The notes: a model not told the origin generated them from the sequence alone. Positions 1-10,889 are shown, counted from the stretch's first letter. The stretch: 49,582 nucleotides of DNA from Thermoleophilia bacterium (GCA_025936995.1 JAICSH010000011.1:1-49582), one strand, 5' to 3'. Program-made: numbers and translations.

Positions 1-666
1 CACACGCTCACGTTCTCGCTGATGTACGCGTTCAGCGAGAACTTCGTCCTGCCGCTCTCGCACGACGAGGTCGTGCACGGCAAGCGGTCGCTGCTCGACA
101 AGATGCCCGGCGACCGCTGGCAGAAGTTCGCGAACCTGCGCTCGCTCTACGCCTACATGTGGGCGCACCCCGGCAAGAAGCTCCTCTTCATGGGCGGCGA
201 GCTCGGCGAGTGGGAGGAGTGGAACGCCGAGGGGTCGCTCCACTGGAACCTGCTCGAGTACGCCGAGCACGAGGGAGTCCAGGCGCTCGTCCGCGACCTC
301 AACGGCGCGTATCGGTCGACCCCCGCGCTGTGGGAGCTCGACTTCGACCCCGCCGGCTTCCGCTGGCTCGAGCCGAACGACGCGGCGAACAACGTCCTCG
401 CCTTCGCGCGGCTCGGCGAGGGGGACACGCCCCCGCTGGTCTGTGTCCTCAACCTTTCGCCCGTGCCGCGGCACGACTACCGCGTAGGGATGCCGGTGTG
501 CTGCCGGTGGCGGGAGGTGCTCAACACCGACTCGGCCTTTTACGGCGGCAGCGGAACCGGCAACCTCGGCGGCGTCGAGGCGGAGGCGGTGCCGTGGCAC
601 GAGCAGCCGTTCTCGGCCACGCTCACGCTGCCGCCCCTCGGCGCCGTCTGGCTGGTTCCGGAGTAA
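1..666 (+). CDS. glgB: 1,4-alpha-glucan branching enzyme, C-terminal part (5' end outside window)
   Basis: This is the 3' portion of a GH13 glycogen branching enzyme, which cuts alpha-1,4 glucan chains and re-attaches them as alpha-1,6 branches in cytoplasmic glycogen synthesis. The reading frame is open from base 1 and ends at TAA (664-666), giving 221 visible codons. Conserved region IV (LSHDEV, then VHGKRSLL) is present near the left edge, followed by the [15 protein letters not shown] segment typical of GlgB and the C-terminal all-beta domain. The nucleophile and acid/base regions lie upstream of the window. treZ starts 6 bp downstream on the same strand, so it is the likely head of, or an early gene in, a glycogen-trehalose operon. 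The identity is firm; only the N-terminus is missing. Confidence 0.95.
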   Translation, partial: HTLTFSLMYAFSENFVLPLSHDEVVHGKRSLLDKMPGDRWQKFANLRSLYAYMWAHPGKKLLFMGGELGEWEEWNAEGSLHWNLLEYAEHEGVQALVRDLNGAYRSTPALWELDFDPAGFRWLEPNDAANNVLAFARLGEGDTPPLVCVLNLSPVPRHDYRVGMPVCCRWREVLNTDSAFYGGSGTGNLGGVEAEAVPWHEQPFSATLTLPPLGAVWLVPE

Positions 667-672
667 GCGGGC

Positions 673-2157
673 GTGCGTCGGTTGGGAGCCGTGCCGTGCG
701 GCGACGGCACGGTCGAGCTTTGCGTGTGGGCGCCTCTATGCGAGCGCGTCGCTGTCCGCGCGGGCGAGGAGGTCGAGCTCGAGCGAGAGGACGGGTTCTG
801 GGTCGGGAGGTTCACCGGCGACGACTACCTGCTCGCCGCGGACGACGAGGAGTGGGCGGATCCGTGCTCTCGCTGGCAACCCGATGGCGTGAGCGGCCCC
901 TCGCGCGTCCTCGACACCGGAGCGTTCGCGTGGACGGACGACGGCTGGGGCGGCGTCGCGCTCGACGAGCTCGTGCTCTACGAGCTCCACGTCGGCACCT
1001 TCAGCGAGGAGGGGGCGTTCGACGGCGTCGTCCCACGGTTGCGCGACCTCCGCGAGCTCGGCGTCACCGCGGTCGAGCTGATGCCGGTCGCGACCTTTCC
1101 CGGCGAGCGCGGCTGGGGGTACGACGGCCTCTACGCCTACGCCGTCCATGCGGCCTACGGCGGCCCGGCCGGGCTCGCCCGCCTCGTCGACGCGGCGCAC
1201 GCCGAGGGCCTCGGCGTGATCCTCGACGTCGTCTACAACCACGTCGGGCCCGGGAACGAGGCCCTGACCGCGTTCGGTCCGTACTTCACCAACCGGCACG
1301 AGACGTTCTGGGGCGACGCGCTCGACTTCACGCAGCGAGGCGTGCGGGAGTGGGCGATCCAGAACGCAGAGCAATGGGTGCGCGACTTCCACGTCGACGG
1401 GCTGCGGCTCGACGCGGTGCATACGATCTTCGACGACTCGCCGCTCCACGTCTGCGCCGAGCTGAAGCAGCGCGTCGGGGACGCGCTCGTCATCTCCGAG
1501 ATGACCGTGGACGACTGGCGGCCCGTGGACGACTGGGGCCACGATGCGCAGTGGGCCGACCGCTCGCACCACGAGCTGCACGTCCTCCTTACCGGCGAGC
1601 GCGACGGCTACTACGCCGGCTACGGCTCCGTGGCCTCGCTCGCCGAGGACCTGCGCGGTCGCGGCCGAGATCCGCGCCGGAGCGTGGTCTGCGCGCAGAA
1701 CCACGACCAGGTCGGCAACCGCGCGCTCGGCGACCGGCTGCCGGACGACGCGCTCCGCGTCGCCGCCGCTGTCACGCTCTTCTCGCCGTGCACGCCGCTC
1801 CTCTTCATGGGCGAGGAGCACCTCGAGACGGCGCCGTTCCAATTCTTCACCGACCACGTGGATCCGGCGATCGCGGAGGCCACGCGCGAGGGCCGCCGCC
1901 GGGAGTTCGAGGCGTTCGAGGCGTTCGCCGGCGAGGAGGTGCCCGACCCGCAGGCGCTCGAGACCTTCCTCCGCTCGAAGCTTCACCCGCGCGAGCCGGA
2001 CCCGCTCTACCGCGAGCTGCTCGCCCTTCGCCGCGAGCTGCCGCGCGAGCTGGAGGCCGAGGCGGACGAGCAGGCGAAGGTGCTGCGGCTGCGGCGCGGA
2101 GACGCGACGCTCGTCGCCGACTTCGGCCGGCGACGCGTGGGATTCTGCAGCCGATGA
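673..2157 (+). CDS. treZ: malto-oligosyltrehalose trehalohydrolase
   Basis: GH13 enzyme of the TreY-TreZ route. It releases trehalose from the maltooligosyl-trehalose made by TreY. It is 494 aa from a GTG start 6 bp after the glgB stop. An N-terminal E-set/CBM48-like domain covers about residues 1-90 and the catalytic barrel follows. Visible catalytic residues are D247 in the GLRLDAVH block, E276 in the ISEMT block and D345 in the QNHDQVGN block, the last being characteristic of TreZ. The length is slightly short for the family (usually about 550-600), mainly in the C-terminal domain. Its stop overlaps the treX start (ATGA), so translation is probably coupled. GlgB alone would not require a TreZ, so the gene set points to glycogen-derived trehalose. 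Confidence 0.93.
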   Translation: MRRLGAVPCGDGTVELCVWAPLCERVAVRAGEEVELEREDGFWVGRFTGDDYLLAADDEEWADPCSRWQPDGVSGPSRVLDTGAFAWTDDGWGGVALDELVLYELHVGTFSEEGAFDGVVPRLRDLRELGVTAVELMPVATFPGERGWGYDGLYAYAVHAAYGGPAGLARLVDAAHAEGLGVILDVVYNHVGPGNEALTAFGPYFTNRHETFWGDALDFTQRGVREWAIQNAEQWVRDFHVDGLRLDAVHTIFDDSPLHVCAELKQRVGDALVISEMTVDDWRPVDDWGHDAQWADRSHHELHVLLTGERDGYYAGYGSVASLAEDLRGRGRDPRRSVVCAQNHDQVGNRALGDRLPDDALRVAAAVTLFSPCTPLLFMGEEHLETAPFQFFTDHVDPAIAEATREGRRREFEAFEAFAGEEVPDPQALETFLRSKLHPREPDPLYRELLALRRELPRELEAEADEQAKVLRLRRGDATLVADFGRRRVGFCSR

Positions 2158-4247
2158 AGGTGTGGCCAGGAACGCCGTTCCCGCTCGGCGCGACGTGGGA
2201 CGGGGAAGGGACGAACTTCGCGCTCTTCTCCGAGCACGCCGAGCGCGTCGAGCTCTGCCTCTTCGACGGCGATCGCGAGACGCGGGTCGAGCTGCGCGAG
2301 CTCACGTCCCACAACCGGCACTGCTACCTCCCCGGCGTCGGGCCAGGGCAGCGGTACGGCTACCGCGTCCACGGTCCCTACGACCCGGCCGCGGGCCACC
2401 GCTTCAACCCGAGCAAGCTCCTGATCGACCCGTACGCGAAGGCGATCGAGGGCCCGGTCGACTGGGACCGGGCCAACGTCCTCCCGTACATCCCGGGTAC
2501 GGCCGAGGACGCCGACCTCGAGCTCGACGACGAGGACGACGCCGACGCCGTCCCCAAATGCGTCGTCGTCGACAACAGCTTCGACTGGGAGGACGACCGG
2601 CCGCCGCAGACCGCCTGGAACGACACCGTGATCTACGAGGTGCACGTGAAGGGCTTCACGCGGCGACACCCTGAGATCCGCGACGACCTCCGCGGCAGCT
2701 ACGGCGCGCTCGCAGCGGAGCCCGCGCTCGACTACCTGCGCGAGCTCGGGATCACGGCGGTCGAGCTGCTCCCCGTCCACCACATCGCGGACGAGGGATT
2801 CCTCCACGATCGCGGTCTCTCGAACTACTGGGGCTACTCCTCGATCGGCTACCTCGCACCGCATGCGCTCTACTCCTCGACCGGCACGCACGGCGAGCAG
2901 GTGCGCGAGTTCAAGGGACTCGTGAAGGCGCTGCACCGCGCGGGGATCGAGGTAATCCTCGACGTCGTCTACAACCACACGGCCGAGGGGAATCACCTCG
3001 GGCCGATGCTCTCCTTCCGCGGCATCGACAACCGGAGCTATTACCGCCTCATGCCCGACAGCCCGCGCTTCTACATGGACTTCACGGGCACGGGCAACTC
3101 GCTCAACCCGGTTCATCCCTCGGTGCTGCGGCTGATCATGGACTCGCTGCGCTACTGGGTGCTCGAGTGCCACGTGGACGGGTTCCGCTTCGACCTCGCC
3201 TCGGCGCTCGCGCGGGAGTTCTACGACGTCGACCGGCTCTCGGCATTCTTCGACACGATCCACCAGGACCCGGTGCTCTCGCAGGTGAAGCTGATCGCCG
3301 AGCCCTGGGACGTCGGGCCCGGCGGCTACCAGGTGGGCAACTTCCCCATCCTCTGGGCGGAGTGGAACGGGAAGTACCGCGACTCCATGCGGGACTTCTG
3401 GCGCGGGCAGGGCAGCGTCGGCGAGTTCGCGCAGCGGTTCACGGGCTCCTCCGACCTGTACGGCGAGGACGGCCGGGATCCCTTCGCCTCGATCAACTTC
3501 ATCACGGCCCACGACGGCTTCACGCTGCACGACCTCGTCTCCTACAACGACAAGCACAACCAGGCGAACCTCGAGGACAACCGCGACGGGACCGACGACA
3601 ACCGCTCCTGGAACCACGGAGCCGAAGGGCCGACCGACGATCCCGCGGTCCTCGCCCTGCGGGCGCGGCAGCTGCGGAACTTCCTCGCGACGCTGCTGCT
3701 CTCGCAGGGCGTCCCGATGCTCCTCGGCGGCGACGAGCTCGGACGCACCCAGGGCGGAAACAACAACGCCTGGTGCCAGGACAACGAGATCTCGTGGTTC
3801 GACTGGGAGGGCGCCGACCACGAGCTGCTCGAGTTCGCGCGCCGCGTGATCGCCCTGCGGCGGGAGCATCCCGTCTTCCGGCGGACGTCGTTCCTGACGG
3901 GCACCGCGGGCGAGAGCGGGCTGCCCGACGCGTGGTGGTTCAGGCCCGACGGGCGCCGGATGACGCAGCGGGACTGGACCAATCCCGACGCGCGGACGCT
4001 CGGCGTCTTCCTCAACGGCGGGGAGATCCGGGAGCGGACTCCGCACGGCGAGCCGATTTGGGGCGAGTCGTTCCTCCTCGTCTTCAACGCCCACTACGAG
4101 CCGGTCGTCTTCACGCTGCCCACGCGCCGCTTCGGCGCGCGCTGGGAGATCGAGCTTGCCACCGGCGACGCGCCGGATGGGGTGCTCGGCGCGAGGGCTC
4201 TCGTCGCGGTGCAGGAGCACTCCCTCCTCCTGCTCCGACGCGTCTGA
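2154..4247 (+). CDS. treX: glycogen debranching enzyme, isoamylase type (TreX/GlgX)
   Basis: GH13_11 debranching enzyme that hydrolyses alpha-1,6 branches of glycogen to give linear maltodextrins for TreY. It is 697 aa, the normal family length, starting at ATG 2154 inside the treZ stop (ATGA). Residues 1-130 form the CBM48 domain (opening WPGTPFPLGATWDGEGTNFA) and the barrel follows. The catalytic set is visible: D347 in DGFRFDLAS, E383 in LIAEPWD and D454 in TAHDGFTLHDL. The QGGNNNAWCQDNEISWFDW stretch is typical of GlgX/TreX. The position between treZ and treY makes TreX the better name. GlgX of a catabolic glycogen pathway is the same family and cannot be excluded from sequence alone. Confidence 0.95.
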   Translation: MKVWPGTPFPLGATWDGEGTNFALFSEHAERVELCLFDGDRETRVELRELTSHNRHCYLPGVGPGQRYGYRVHGPYDPAAGHRFNPSKLLIDPYAKAIEGPVDWDRANVLPYIPGTAEDADLELDDEDDADAVPKCVVVDNSFDWEDDRPPQTAWNDTVIYEVHVKGFTRRHPEIRDDLRGSYGALAAEPALDYLRELGITAVELLPVHHIADEGFLHDRGLSNYWGYSSIGYLAPHALYSSTGTHGEQVREFKGLVKALHRAGIEVILDVVYNHTAEGNHLGPMLSFRGIDNRSYYRLMPDSPRFYMDFTGTGNSLNPVHPSVLRLIMDSLRYWVLECHVDGFRFDLASALAREFYDVDRLSAFFDTIHQDPVLSQVKLIAEPWDVGPGGYQVGNFPILWAEWNGKYRDSMRDFWRGQGSVGEFAQRFTGSSDLYGEDGRDPFASINFITAHDGFTLHDLVSYNDKHNQANLEDNRDGTDDNRSWNHGAEGPTDDPAVLALRARQLRNFLATLLLSQGVPMLLGGDELGRTQGGNNNAWCQDNEISWFDWEGADHELLEFARRVIALRREHPVFRRTSFLTGTAGESGLPDAWWFRPDGRRMTQRDWTNPDARTLGVFLNGGEIRERTPHGEPIWGESFLLVFNAHYEPVVFTLPTRRFGARWEIELATGDAPDGVLGARALVAVQEHSLLLLRRV

Positions 4248-4250
4248 AAG

Positions 4251-4283
4251 CGACACGTCCGGAACCAGGTTCCGGACGTGTCG
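4251..4283. repeat. perfect 33-bp palindrome between treX and treY
   Basis: Sixteen-base arms starting CGACACGTCCGG and ending CCGGACGTGTCG are exact reverse complements around a single central A. In RNA this would fold into a 15-bp stem with a 3-nt loop. It begins 3 bp after the treX stop and ends 14 bp before the treY GTG. There is no T-run after it, so it could be an intercistronic mRNA-stabilising or attenuating hairpin, or a genomic REP-like element. I saw no second copy in this window. Confidence 0.7.
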
Positions 4284-4297
4284 GGAAAGGACGGGCT

Positions 4298-6214
4298 GTG
4301 GCTCAGCTTCGTTGCACCTACAGGATCCAGCTCACGCCCGGGCTCGGTTTCCGCCGCGTGCGCGAGGTCGTACTCCCGTACCTGCGCGACCTCGGGGTCT
4401 CGCACCTCTATCTCTCGCCCGTGCTGCAGGCGCGGCGGGAGTCGACGCACGGGTACGACGTCGTCGACCCGACGCGCATCTCCGCAGAGCTCGGCGGCGA
4501 GGAGGAGCTCCGCGCGCTGTGCAGGGCGACGGGGGAAGCCGGCCTCGGGACGATCCTCGACGTCGTGCCGAACCACATGGCGACCTCGGAGGAGGAGAAC
4601 CGCCTCTGGCGAGATCCGGAGCTCCGTGCGCGCTTCTTCGACTGGGATCCCGAAACCGGCTGGTACCGCCGCTTCTTCGACGTCGGCGAGCTCGCGGGCC
4701 TGCGCGTCGAGGATCCGGACGTCTTCGAGACGACACACGCGAAGGTGCTCGAGCTCGGGGACGCAAACCTCGTCGACGGGCTCCGGATCGACCATCCCGA
4801 CGGGCTCGCGAACCCGCGCGAATATCTCGACCGCCTGCGCGAGCGCGGCGTCGAGCGGATCTGGGTGGAGAAGATCCTCGAGCCGGGCGAGCCGCTGCGC
4901 GCCGACTGGCCCGTCGAGGGCACGACCGGCTACGAGTTCGCGAACGACGTCACGGCGCTCTTCGTCGACCCCGCCGGCGAGGGGCCCCTGACCGACCTCT
5001 ACGCGGGGCTGACCGGCGAAACGCGGCCGTTCGCCGAGGCGGCGCACGAGGCGAAGCTCGAGGTCGCGCGTACGACGTTCGCGCAGGAGTTCGAGCGGCT
5101 CCGCGCCCTCCTTCCGCGCGACGGGCTCGAGGAGGCTGCGGCCGCGCTCCACGTCTACCGCACGTACGTCGAGCCCGGGCGAGTCGACGACGAGGACCGC
5201 AAGGCGTGCGCTGTCCTACCCGAGGAGCTGAGCCGCATCGTCCTCGGCTTCGAGCACGCCGAATTCGTCACGCGCTGGCAGCAGACGACCGGGCCGGTGA
5301 TGGCGAAGGGCGTGGAGGACACGGCGTTCTACCGCTGGTTCCGCCTCACGGCTCTGAACGAGGTCGGCGGCGATCCCGACCGGTTCTCGCTCTCGCCCGA
5401 GGCCTTTCACCGCGCAGCGCTCGAGCGGCTCGAGCGGCATCCGCGCACGCTCCTCGCCTCCCAGACGCACGACACGAAGCGCGCCGGCGACGTCCGCGCG
5501 CGCATCGGCGCCCTCGCGGCGATTCACGAGGAGTGGGGCGAGCGAGTCAAGGTGTGGCACGCCGTCACCGGCGGCATGGACGACCCGAACGAGGAGTACC
5601 TCGTCTGGCAGACGCTCGTCGGGGCCTGGCCGATCGTGCCGCGGCGCCTCGAGCTCTATCTCGAGAAGGCGCTGCGGGAGGGAAAGCGCACGACGAGCTG
5701 GCTCGACCCGGACGATGCGCACGAACGGCGGGTGATGGAGTTCGTGCGGAGCCTCTACTCGAACCACGAGTTCCTCGACGACTTCGAGCCGTTCGCCGCG
5801 CGGGTCGCCCGAGCGGGCGAGCACGCCTCGCTCGGCGCCCTCCTGCTCCGCCTGACGAGTCCCGGCCTGCCCGACATCTACCAGGGAGACGCGCTCTGGT
5901 CGCTCAACCTCGTCGACCCCGACAACCGGCGCCCGGTCGACTGGGCGGCGCATGCCGCCGTCGTGCGCGAGACCTCCCCGGACCGGCGGACGATGAAGGC
6001 GCACCTGATCCGGCGCGTTCTGCGCCTGCGCGCCGAGCGCCCCGAAGCGTTCGACGGCGAGTACGAGCCGCTCGATCTCGGTCCCGACCGCGTGGGTTTC
6101 GTGCGCGGCGGCGCGATCCGTGTCGTCGTCCCGCTGCGTTTCGGCGACCGGGCCGACGGCGGTGATCGCGACCTGCTTCCCGAGTACGACCAGGAGCTGA
6201 GCCTCCTCCGCTGA
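4298..6214 (+). CDS. treY: malto-oligosyltrehalose synthase
   Basis: GH13_26 intramolecular transglucosylase. It converts the reducing end of maltodextrins to a trehalose unit, the step before TreZ. The GTG at 4298 is chosen because the family N-terminus (TYRIQLTPGLGFRRV) begins directly after it and an AAAGGA Shine-Dalgarno lies 8-13 bp upstream; open frame continues further upstream but only as an overlap of treX. The protein is 638 aa, compact compared with the usual 700-800. Visible blocks are DVVPNHM, D165 in DGLRIDHPDG, E191 in WVEKIL, and the family C-terminal YQGDALWSLNLVDPDNRRPV. This is the last gene of the operon; convergent hairpins follow before the opposite-strand kinase. Confidence 0.94.
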   Translation: MAQLRCTYRIQLTPGLGFRRVREVVLPYLRDLGVSHLYLSPVLQARRESTHGYDVVDPTRISAELGGEEELRALCRATGEAGLGTILDVVPNHMATSEEENRLWRDPELRARFFDWDPETGWYRRFFDVGELAGLRVEDPDVFETTHAKVLELGDANLVDGLRIDHPDGLANPREYLDRLRERGVERIWVEKILEPGEPLRADWPVEGTTGYEFANDVTALFVDPAGEGPLTDLYAGLTGETRPFAEAAHEAKLEVARTTFAQEFERLRALLPRDGLEEAAAALHVYRTYVEPGRVDDEDRKACAVLPEELSRIVLGFEHAEFVTRWQQTTGPVMAKGVEDTAFYRWFRLTALNEVGGDPDRFSLSPEAFHRAALERLERHPRTLLASQTHDTKRAGDVRARIGALAAIHEEWGERVKVWHAVTGGMDDPNEEYLVWQTLVGAWPIVPRRLELYLEKALREGKRTTSWLDPDDAHERRVMEFVRSLYSNHEFLDDFEPFAARVARAGEHASLGALLLRLTSPGLPDIYQGDALWSLNLVDPDNRRPVDWAAHAAVVRETSPDRRTMKAHLIRRVLRLRAERPEAFDGEYEPLDLGPDRVGFVRGGAIRVVVPLRFGDRADGGDRDLLPEYDQELSLLR

Positions 6215-6277
6215 ACCACCAGCCGCTCAGCCCGGCGCCTTCACCGCAGGGGATCCGGGAAGACGCCGGACCGGGCT

Positions 6278-6336
6278 GGCCGCGGCCCGCCATAGCGGCC
6301 GAGCCGGGAGGGGTTCGATGCAAAACGTATCGAACC
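6278..6336. terminator. candidate convergent terminator region (two hairpins)
   Basis: This lies between the treY stop and the convergent histidine kinase stop. The first inverted repeat is GGCCGC (6278-6283) with GCGGCC (6295-6300). The second is GGTTCGAT (6312-6319) with ATCGAACC (6329-6336), a perfect 8-bp stem with a 9-nt loop, followed by an A/T-rich stretch (about 6337-6360). Serving both strands is plausible. Confidence 0.55.
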
Positions 6337-6367
6337 ACGAAATGATTAAAAGCTTCTAAGAGCCTGC

Positions 6368-7702
6368 TCAAGTCTTCAGCGAGTCCACGCGGGCGGCGCC
6401 GTCGAGACTCAAGCGCACCAGCGCGCCGCCGCCGTCGGCGTTCTCGGCCTCGACCGTCCCGCCGTGAGCCTCGGCCACCTCGCGGACGATCGCCAGCCCG
6501 AGCCCCGCGCCCGGCATCGCCCGCGCCGCGGCAGACCGGTAGAAGCGCTCGAAGACCAGCGGCCTGTCCTCCTCCGCGAACCCGGGACCGTGGTCACGCA
6601 CGCGCAGCTCGCCCTGCGCGAGCGAGACCTCCACCGCATTCCCGTCGCCGCTCCACTTGCCGGCATTCTCGAGCAGATTCCAGACCGCGCGCTCCATCCG
6701 GTCGCGGTAGCCGTCGACGATCGTCGGCTCGAGACTCCCCTCCTCCCAGGTGATGCCGGGGAAGCGGGTGCGCGCCCGCTCGAGGACGTTCTCCACGAGC
6801 TCATCGAGCTGGAAGGGCTCATTCTCCAGGTGCCCGCCGCTCGTCGTGAGCTCGAGCAGCCCGGCGATGAGCGTCCGCATCTCCTGCGACTCGCGGTGGA
6901 GATCGTCGAGCAGCCGGCGGCGCTGCTCCGGTTCGAGCTCCATGTCGCCGCGCAGGACGTCGATGTTCGTCTGCAGGCTCGTCAGCGGCGTGCGCAGCTC
7001 GTGGGACGCGTCGGCGACGAAGCGTCGCTGCCTGTCGAGAGACTCGTCGAGCGAGCCGAGCATCGTGTTGAACGCGGCGCCGAGCCGCGCCAGCTCACCG
7101 CGACCTCCTTCCGGGACGCGCTCGCTGGGCTCGCCGGTCTCGGAGATTCGCTCGGCTGCCGCGGTCAGCCGGCGCACCGGCGCGAGCGTGGCGCCCGAGA
7201 CAAGGGCGGCAATGCCGGCGGAGACGGCGATGCCGCCGAGGGAGACGAGGATCAGGACCAGCCGCAGCCGATCGAGATCGCGGGCGATGTAGCTGATGTC
7301 GCGGGCGACCACCACGGCCCCGCCCGTGACCGGCAGCACCCGTTCGCGCGAGTGGAGTACGAACTTGCGGCGGTCACTGATCCGGAAGGCGGTGAGCGTG
7401 GCGTTGCGAAAGAATCCCGGTCGCCGGCCGTCGGCGACTGCCTGGATCTTCGCGTCGATGGGGAGCTGGTCGCTGTCCGAGGTGCGCTCGCCGTCGGGCA
7501 GGACCTTCGCGATGAAGTCCTGCTGGAAGGGATTCAGCCCTCGGTAGTTCTGATCCGGATTCTTCGCGTGCTGGGTGAGCTGGGCGTCGACCTGCGAATA
7601 GAGCTGGTGCCGCATCAGGAAGTACGTTGCCGTCGAGACGAGCGCGACGACCACTGCGACGACGCCGGCGGCCACGAACGTGAGGCGAGACTTGAGGCTC
7701 AC
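6368..7702 (-). CDS. two-component sensor histidine kinase (HAMP type)
   Basis: Membrane sensor kinase of 444 aa with a GTG start that overlaps the regulator stop (GTGA). TM helix 1 is about residues 8-30, an extracytoplasmic sensor loop spans about 31-145, TM2 is about 147-168, HAMP about 170-225, HisKA has phospho-acceptor H234 in SHELRTPL, and HATPase_c shows N-box N346, DHGPG (370-374) and GAGLGLAIV (398-406). The organisation resembles the MprB/BaeS/TcrY type kinases of actinobacteria. It should phosphorylate the OmpR-type regulator encoded immediately upstream. The signal it senses cannot be read from sequence. Confidence 0.93.
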   Translation of the reverse strand: MSLKSRLTFVAAGVVAVVVALVSTATYFLMRHQLYSQVDAQLTQHAKNPDQNYRGLNPFQQDFIAKVLPDGERTSDSDQLPIDAKIQAVADGRRPGFFRNATLTAFRISDRRKFVLHSRERVLPVTGGAVVVARDISYIARDLDRLRLVLILVSLGGIAVSAGIAALVSGATLAPVRRLTAAAERISETGEPSERVPEGGRGELARLGAAFNTMLGSLDESLDRQRRFVADASHELRTPLTSLQTNIDVLRGDMELEPEQRRRLLDDLHRESQEMRTLIAGLLELTTSGGHLENEPFQLDELVENVLERARTRFPGITWEEGSLEPTIVDGYRDRMERAVWNLLENAGKWSGDGNAVEVSLAQGELRVRDHGPGFAEEDRPLVFERFYRSAAARAMPGAGLGLAIVREVAEAHGGTVEAENADGGGALVRLSLDGAARVDSLKT

Positions 7703-8373
7703 GGCTCGCGCAGCACGTACCCCGTGCCGCGGACGGTGTGGAGCAGGCGCTCCTCGTCCTCCGCCTCCGTCTTGCGCCGCAGATACCCGACGTAGACGTC
7801 GAGCGCGTTCGAGGAGTGGCTGAAGTCGTAGCCCCAGACCCGCTCGTAGATGAGCGAGCGCGGCAGCACCTGGCGGGGGTTGCGCATGAACAGCTCGAGG
7901 AGGTGGGCCTCCGTCGTCGTGAGCTCGAAGCGGCGGCCTCCCCGGCGGGCGTCCATCGAGCCGAGGTCGAGCGTCAGGTCGGCGAAGCGCAGCACCGCCC
8001 CCGGCTCCTCCGGCTTCGAGCGGCGGAGGAGCGCGCGCAGGCGGGCGAGCAGCTCCTCGAGGTCGTACGGCTTCGGCAGGTAGTCGTCCGCCCCCGCGTC
8101 GAGGCCCTCGACCCGGTCACCGACCGCGTCGCGGGCGGTGAGGAGAAGGATCGGGATGCGGTTCCCCTGCCGGCGAAGGCGGCGCGTCACGTCGAGGCCG
8201 TCGAGCCCGGGCATCATCACGTCGAGCACGACGGCGTCCGGCGTGCGTGCGTCGACCGCCGTCAGTGCGGTGTCTCCGTCCGAGGCGAGCGCGACCTCGT
8301 AGCCGTGCAGCTCGAGCGCGCGCTCCAGCGCCTCGCGCACCGCTCGGTCGTCGTCGGCCACCAGAACGAGCAT
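7699..8373 (-). CDS. OmpR/PhoB-family response regulator
   Basis: 224 aa with a receiver domain (residues 1-115) and a C-terminal winged-helix Trans_reg_C domain (about 128-222). The acidic pocket is D8/D9, the phospho-acceptor is D51 in VVLDVMMPG, and the receiver ends with the K of LPKPYD. The ATG at 8373 is the only sensible start. It is translationally coupled to the kinase at 6368-7702. MprA/TcrR-like regulators have this layout; the regulon is unknown. Confidence 0.94.
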   Translation of the reverse strand: MLVLVADDDRAVREALERALELHGYEVALASDGDTALTAVDARTPDAVVLDVMMPGLDGLDVTRRLRRQGNRIPILLLTARDAVGDRVEGLDAGADDYLPKPYDLEELLARLRALLRRSKPEEPGAVLRFADLTLDLGSMDARRGGRRFELTTTEAHLLELFMRNPRQVLPRSLIYERVWGYDFSHSSNALDVYVGYLRRKTEAEDEERLLHTVRGTGYVLREP

Positions 8374-8409
8374 TTCGTCTCTAAGTTTGCCGTCGGAGGT
8401 GAGAGGCCG

Positions 8410-10889
8410 CTAAGCGGCCGGCAGATCGACGACGAACGCGGCGCCCTCGCCCGGCTCCGACCGCACGGTGAGGCTGCCCCCCATCCGCGAGACGAGCTCG
8501 CGCGAGATGAAGAGGCCGAGACCGCTTCCGCCGACTCCGCGCGTGAGCGCCGGATCGAGGCGGTAGAACTTCTCGAAGATCCGCTCCTGCTCGCCCCTCG
8601 GGATGCCGAGACCGCCGTCGCGCACGGTCAACCGGACGCGGCCCGCTCCTCCCGTGAGCTCGACCGACACGTCCCCGCCGTCGGGCGAGTACTTGATCGC
8701 GTTGTCGAGGAGGTTGACGAGCACCTGGCGGAGCTTGTCCTCGTCCGCGAGCGCCACCGCGCGGCCGCCGTTCTGCTCGAGCCGCAGCTCGACGCCCTCC
8801 GGCGCGCGGAGGCGGGCCGAGTCGAGCGCGCTTTCGGCGAGCGGCCTCAGGTCGGTCGCCGAGGTCGACACGTCCACGCAGCCTTCCTCGAGCTGGCCGG
8901 CGAGGAGGATCTGCGAGACGATCGCCGTCAGCCGCTCGGTCTCGCTCACGATGATCTCGAGGAAGCGGTCGCGCTGCTCGGCCGGGATCTCGATGTCGGT
9001 GCGGCGCAAGGTGCGAGCCGCGCCGTACACGGCGGCCAGCGGCGTGCGAAGCTCGTGCGAGGCGGTCGCGACGAAGTCGCTCCGCGCGCGCTCGAACGCC
9101 TGCTCGTCGCTCACGTCGCGCAGCGCGTAGACGACGCCCTCGTCGAAGGCGACTCCCGTCACCGCCACCCAGCGGTCGCCCGCCGCGGTCTCGATCGGCA
9201 CCGTGACCGGGCGGGCACGCTCGGGCGTCTCCGCGTCGGCGAGCTCGGCCAGCCGGGTGAGCTCTTCCCAGGCAGGGAGGACCTCGACCGGCACTCTCCC
9301 GGTCACGTCCGACTCCCGGACTCCGGTGATCGCCGCGGCCGCGGAGTTCCAGAAGCGCACGCGCCCGTCCTCGTCGAGCAGAACGACGCCGTCGCCGACG
9401 TAGGCGAGCGCGAGCGCGGCCTCGGCGCGACGCTCGGCCTCGCGGTAGAGCCGCGCGTTCTCGACGGCGATCGCGGCCCGGGCGCTGAGCTGCTGACCGA
9501 GGGCGAAGTCCGCATTGTCGAACTCACGGTGCTCGGCGATGAGGGTGAGCGCGCCGAACGTCCGCTCGCCGGCGCGGAGCGGGAGCATGATCGCGCTGCG
9601 GATGGAGATGTGCTCGAGCGCGGCCGCCGCCTCCGGGTCGCGGCGCGCCGCCTCGTCGATCAACTCGTGCGGCACCTGACGGAGGAACTCGGGCTCGCCC
9701 GTCCTCATGACGCGGGCGGTGAGGTCGAAGTCGTCGTCGATCCGTGTCGGCCGCGTCCTGGCGCGCACCTCCTCCGCCCACTTCTTGCGTTCCGGATCCG
9801 GGTGGGCGACGACGAGGCCCTCGATCTCGCCCGTCTCCTCGACGAGCACGTCGATCGCGCACCAGTCGGCGAGCCGCTCCACCGCGAGCGATGCGAGCGA
9901 CTCGAGAGTCCGCTGCAGGTCGAGGGAGGACGTGAGCAGCGCCGTGGCCTCGTCGAGGAAGGAGAGCCGGTCGCGCAGCGCCTGCTCGGCCGCCGAGAAC
10001 CACGCGCGCTCGAGGGCGATCGCGGCCTGCCTCCCGAGCGCGACCTTGAGGGCGCGCCGCTCGGGTGGGAACTCCTGATCGGTCGGGAACGAGAAGACGA
10101 GCCCGCCGATCGCGCCGCGCTCGCCGACGAGCGGGACGCACACGAGCCCGTGCCCCGGCTGCGAGCGGCCGGCCAGCTCCGGGTAGCGCTCGTCCCTCTC
10201 CGCCTCGGAGCGGACGAAGACGCCCTCGCGGGTCCGCACCGCCTCGGAGAGCGGGAAGTTCCCGCTCACCGGGAAGCGCCGGAACGGCTCGATGTACTGC
10301 ATGTCGTAACCGCGCGAGGCGACCACCTCGAGCCACTGCCCGTCCTCGCTCAGCGTCGCGATCAACCCGCCGCGCGCCTCGGCCGCGCGTACGCCCTCGG
10401 TGAGCACGGCGTCGAGCACCTCCTGCGGCGTGCGGGCGGTCGCGAGCGCATCCGCCACGTGCTGGAGCCGTGCCGCGGCATCGAGCGCGCTCGCGCTCTC
10501 GCGGACCACCCTCTCGGCCCGCTCGCGCGCCGACCTCTCGCGCCGGAGCACCTCACTCCCGAACACGGCCGCGAGGACGAAGACGGCCAGCGCCGTCGCT
10601 CCCTCACCGTTGATCTGGTTGCGGTCGTAGCGGGAGGCGAAGAAGTGGAAGAACGGATAGGCGGAGGCGGCGACCGCCGCGAGACCGCCGATCCGGCCCC
10701 CGGCGGCGGTGGCGAGGATGATCGCCACGGTGTAGAGCAGCCCCGGGACGACCGTGCGGACGCTCGTGAACGCGAGCAGGGTGACGAGTCCCGGCGCGCC
10801 GAGCGCGACCGCCGCGGCTACGGCCCAACGGACGGTCAGACGCGGCCACCGGGCCCCTCGCGCTTTCGCGCGCGGCGCCGCGTCGGAGA

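Noticed and set aside
4298-6214. treY N-terminal extension upstream to 3167
   Set aside because: The upstream part overlaps treX out of frame and is arginine-rich without homology; the family N-terminus begins at GTG 4298.
6312-6336. TTCGA-like stem-loop considered as a T-arm of a tRNA
   Set aside because: There is no acceptor, D or anticodon arm around it, and the position between convergent stops fits a terminator.
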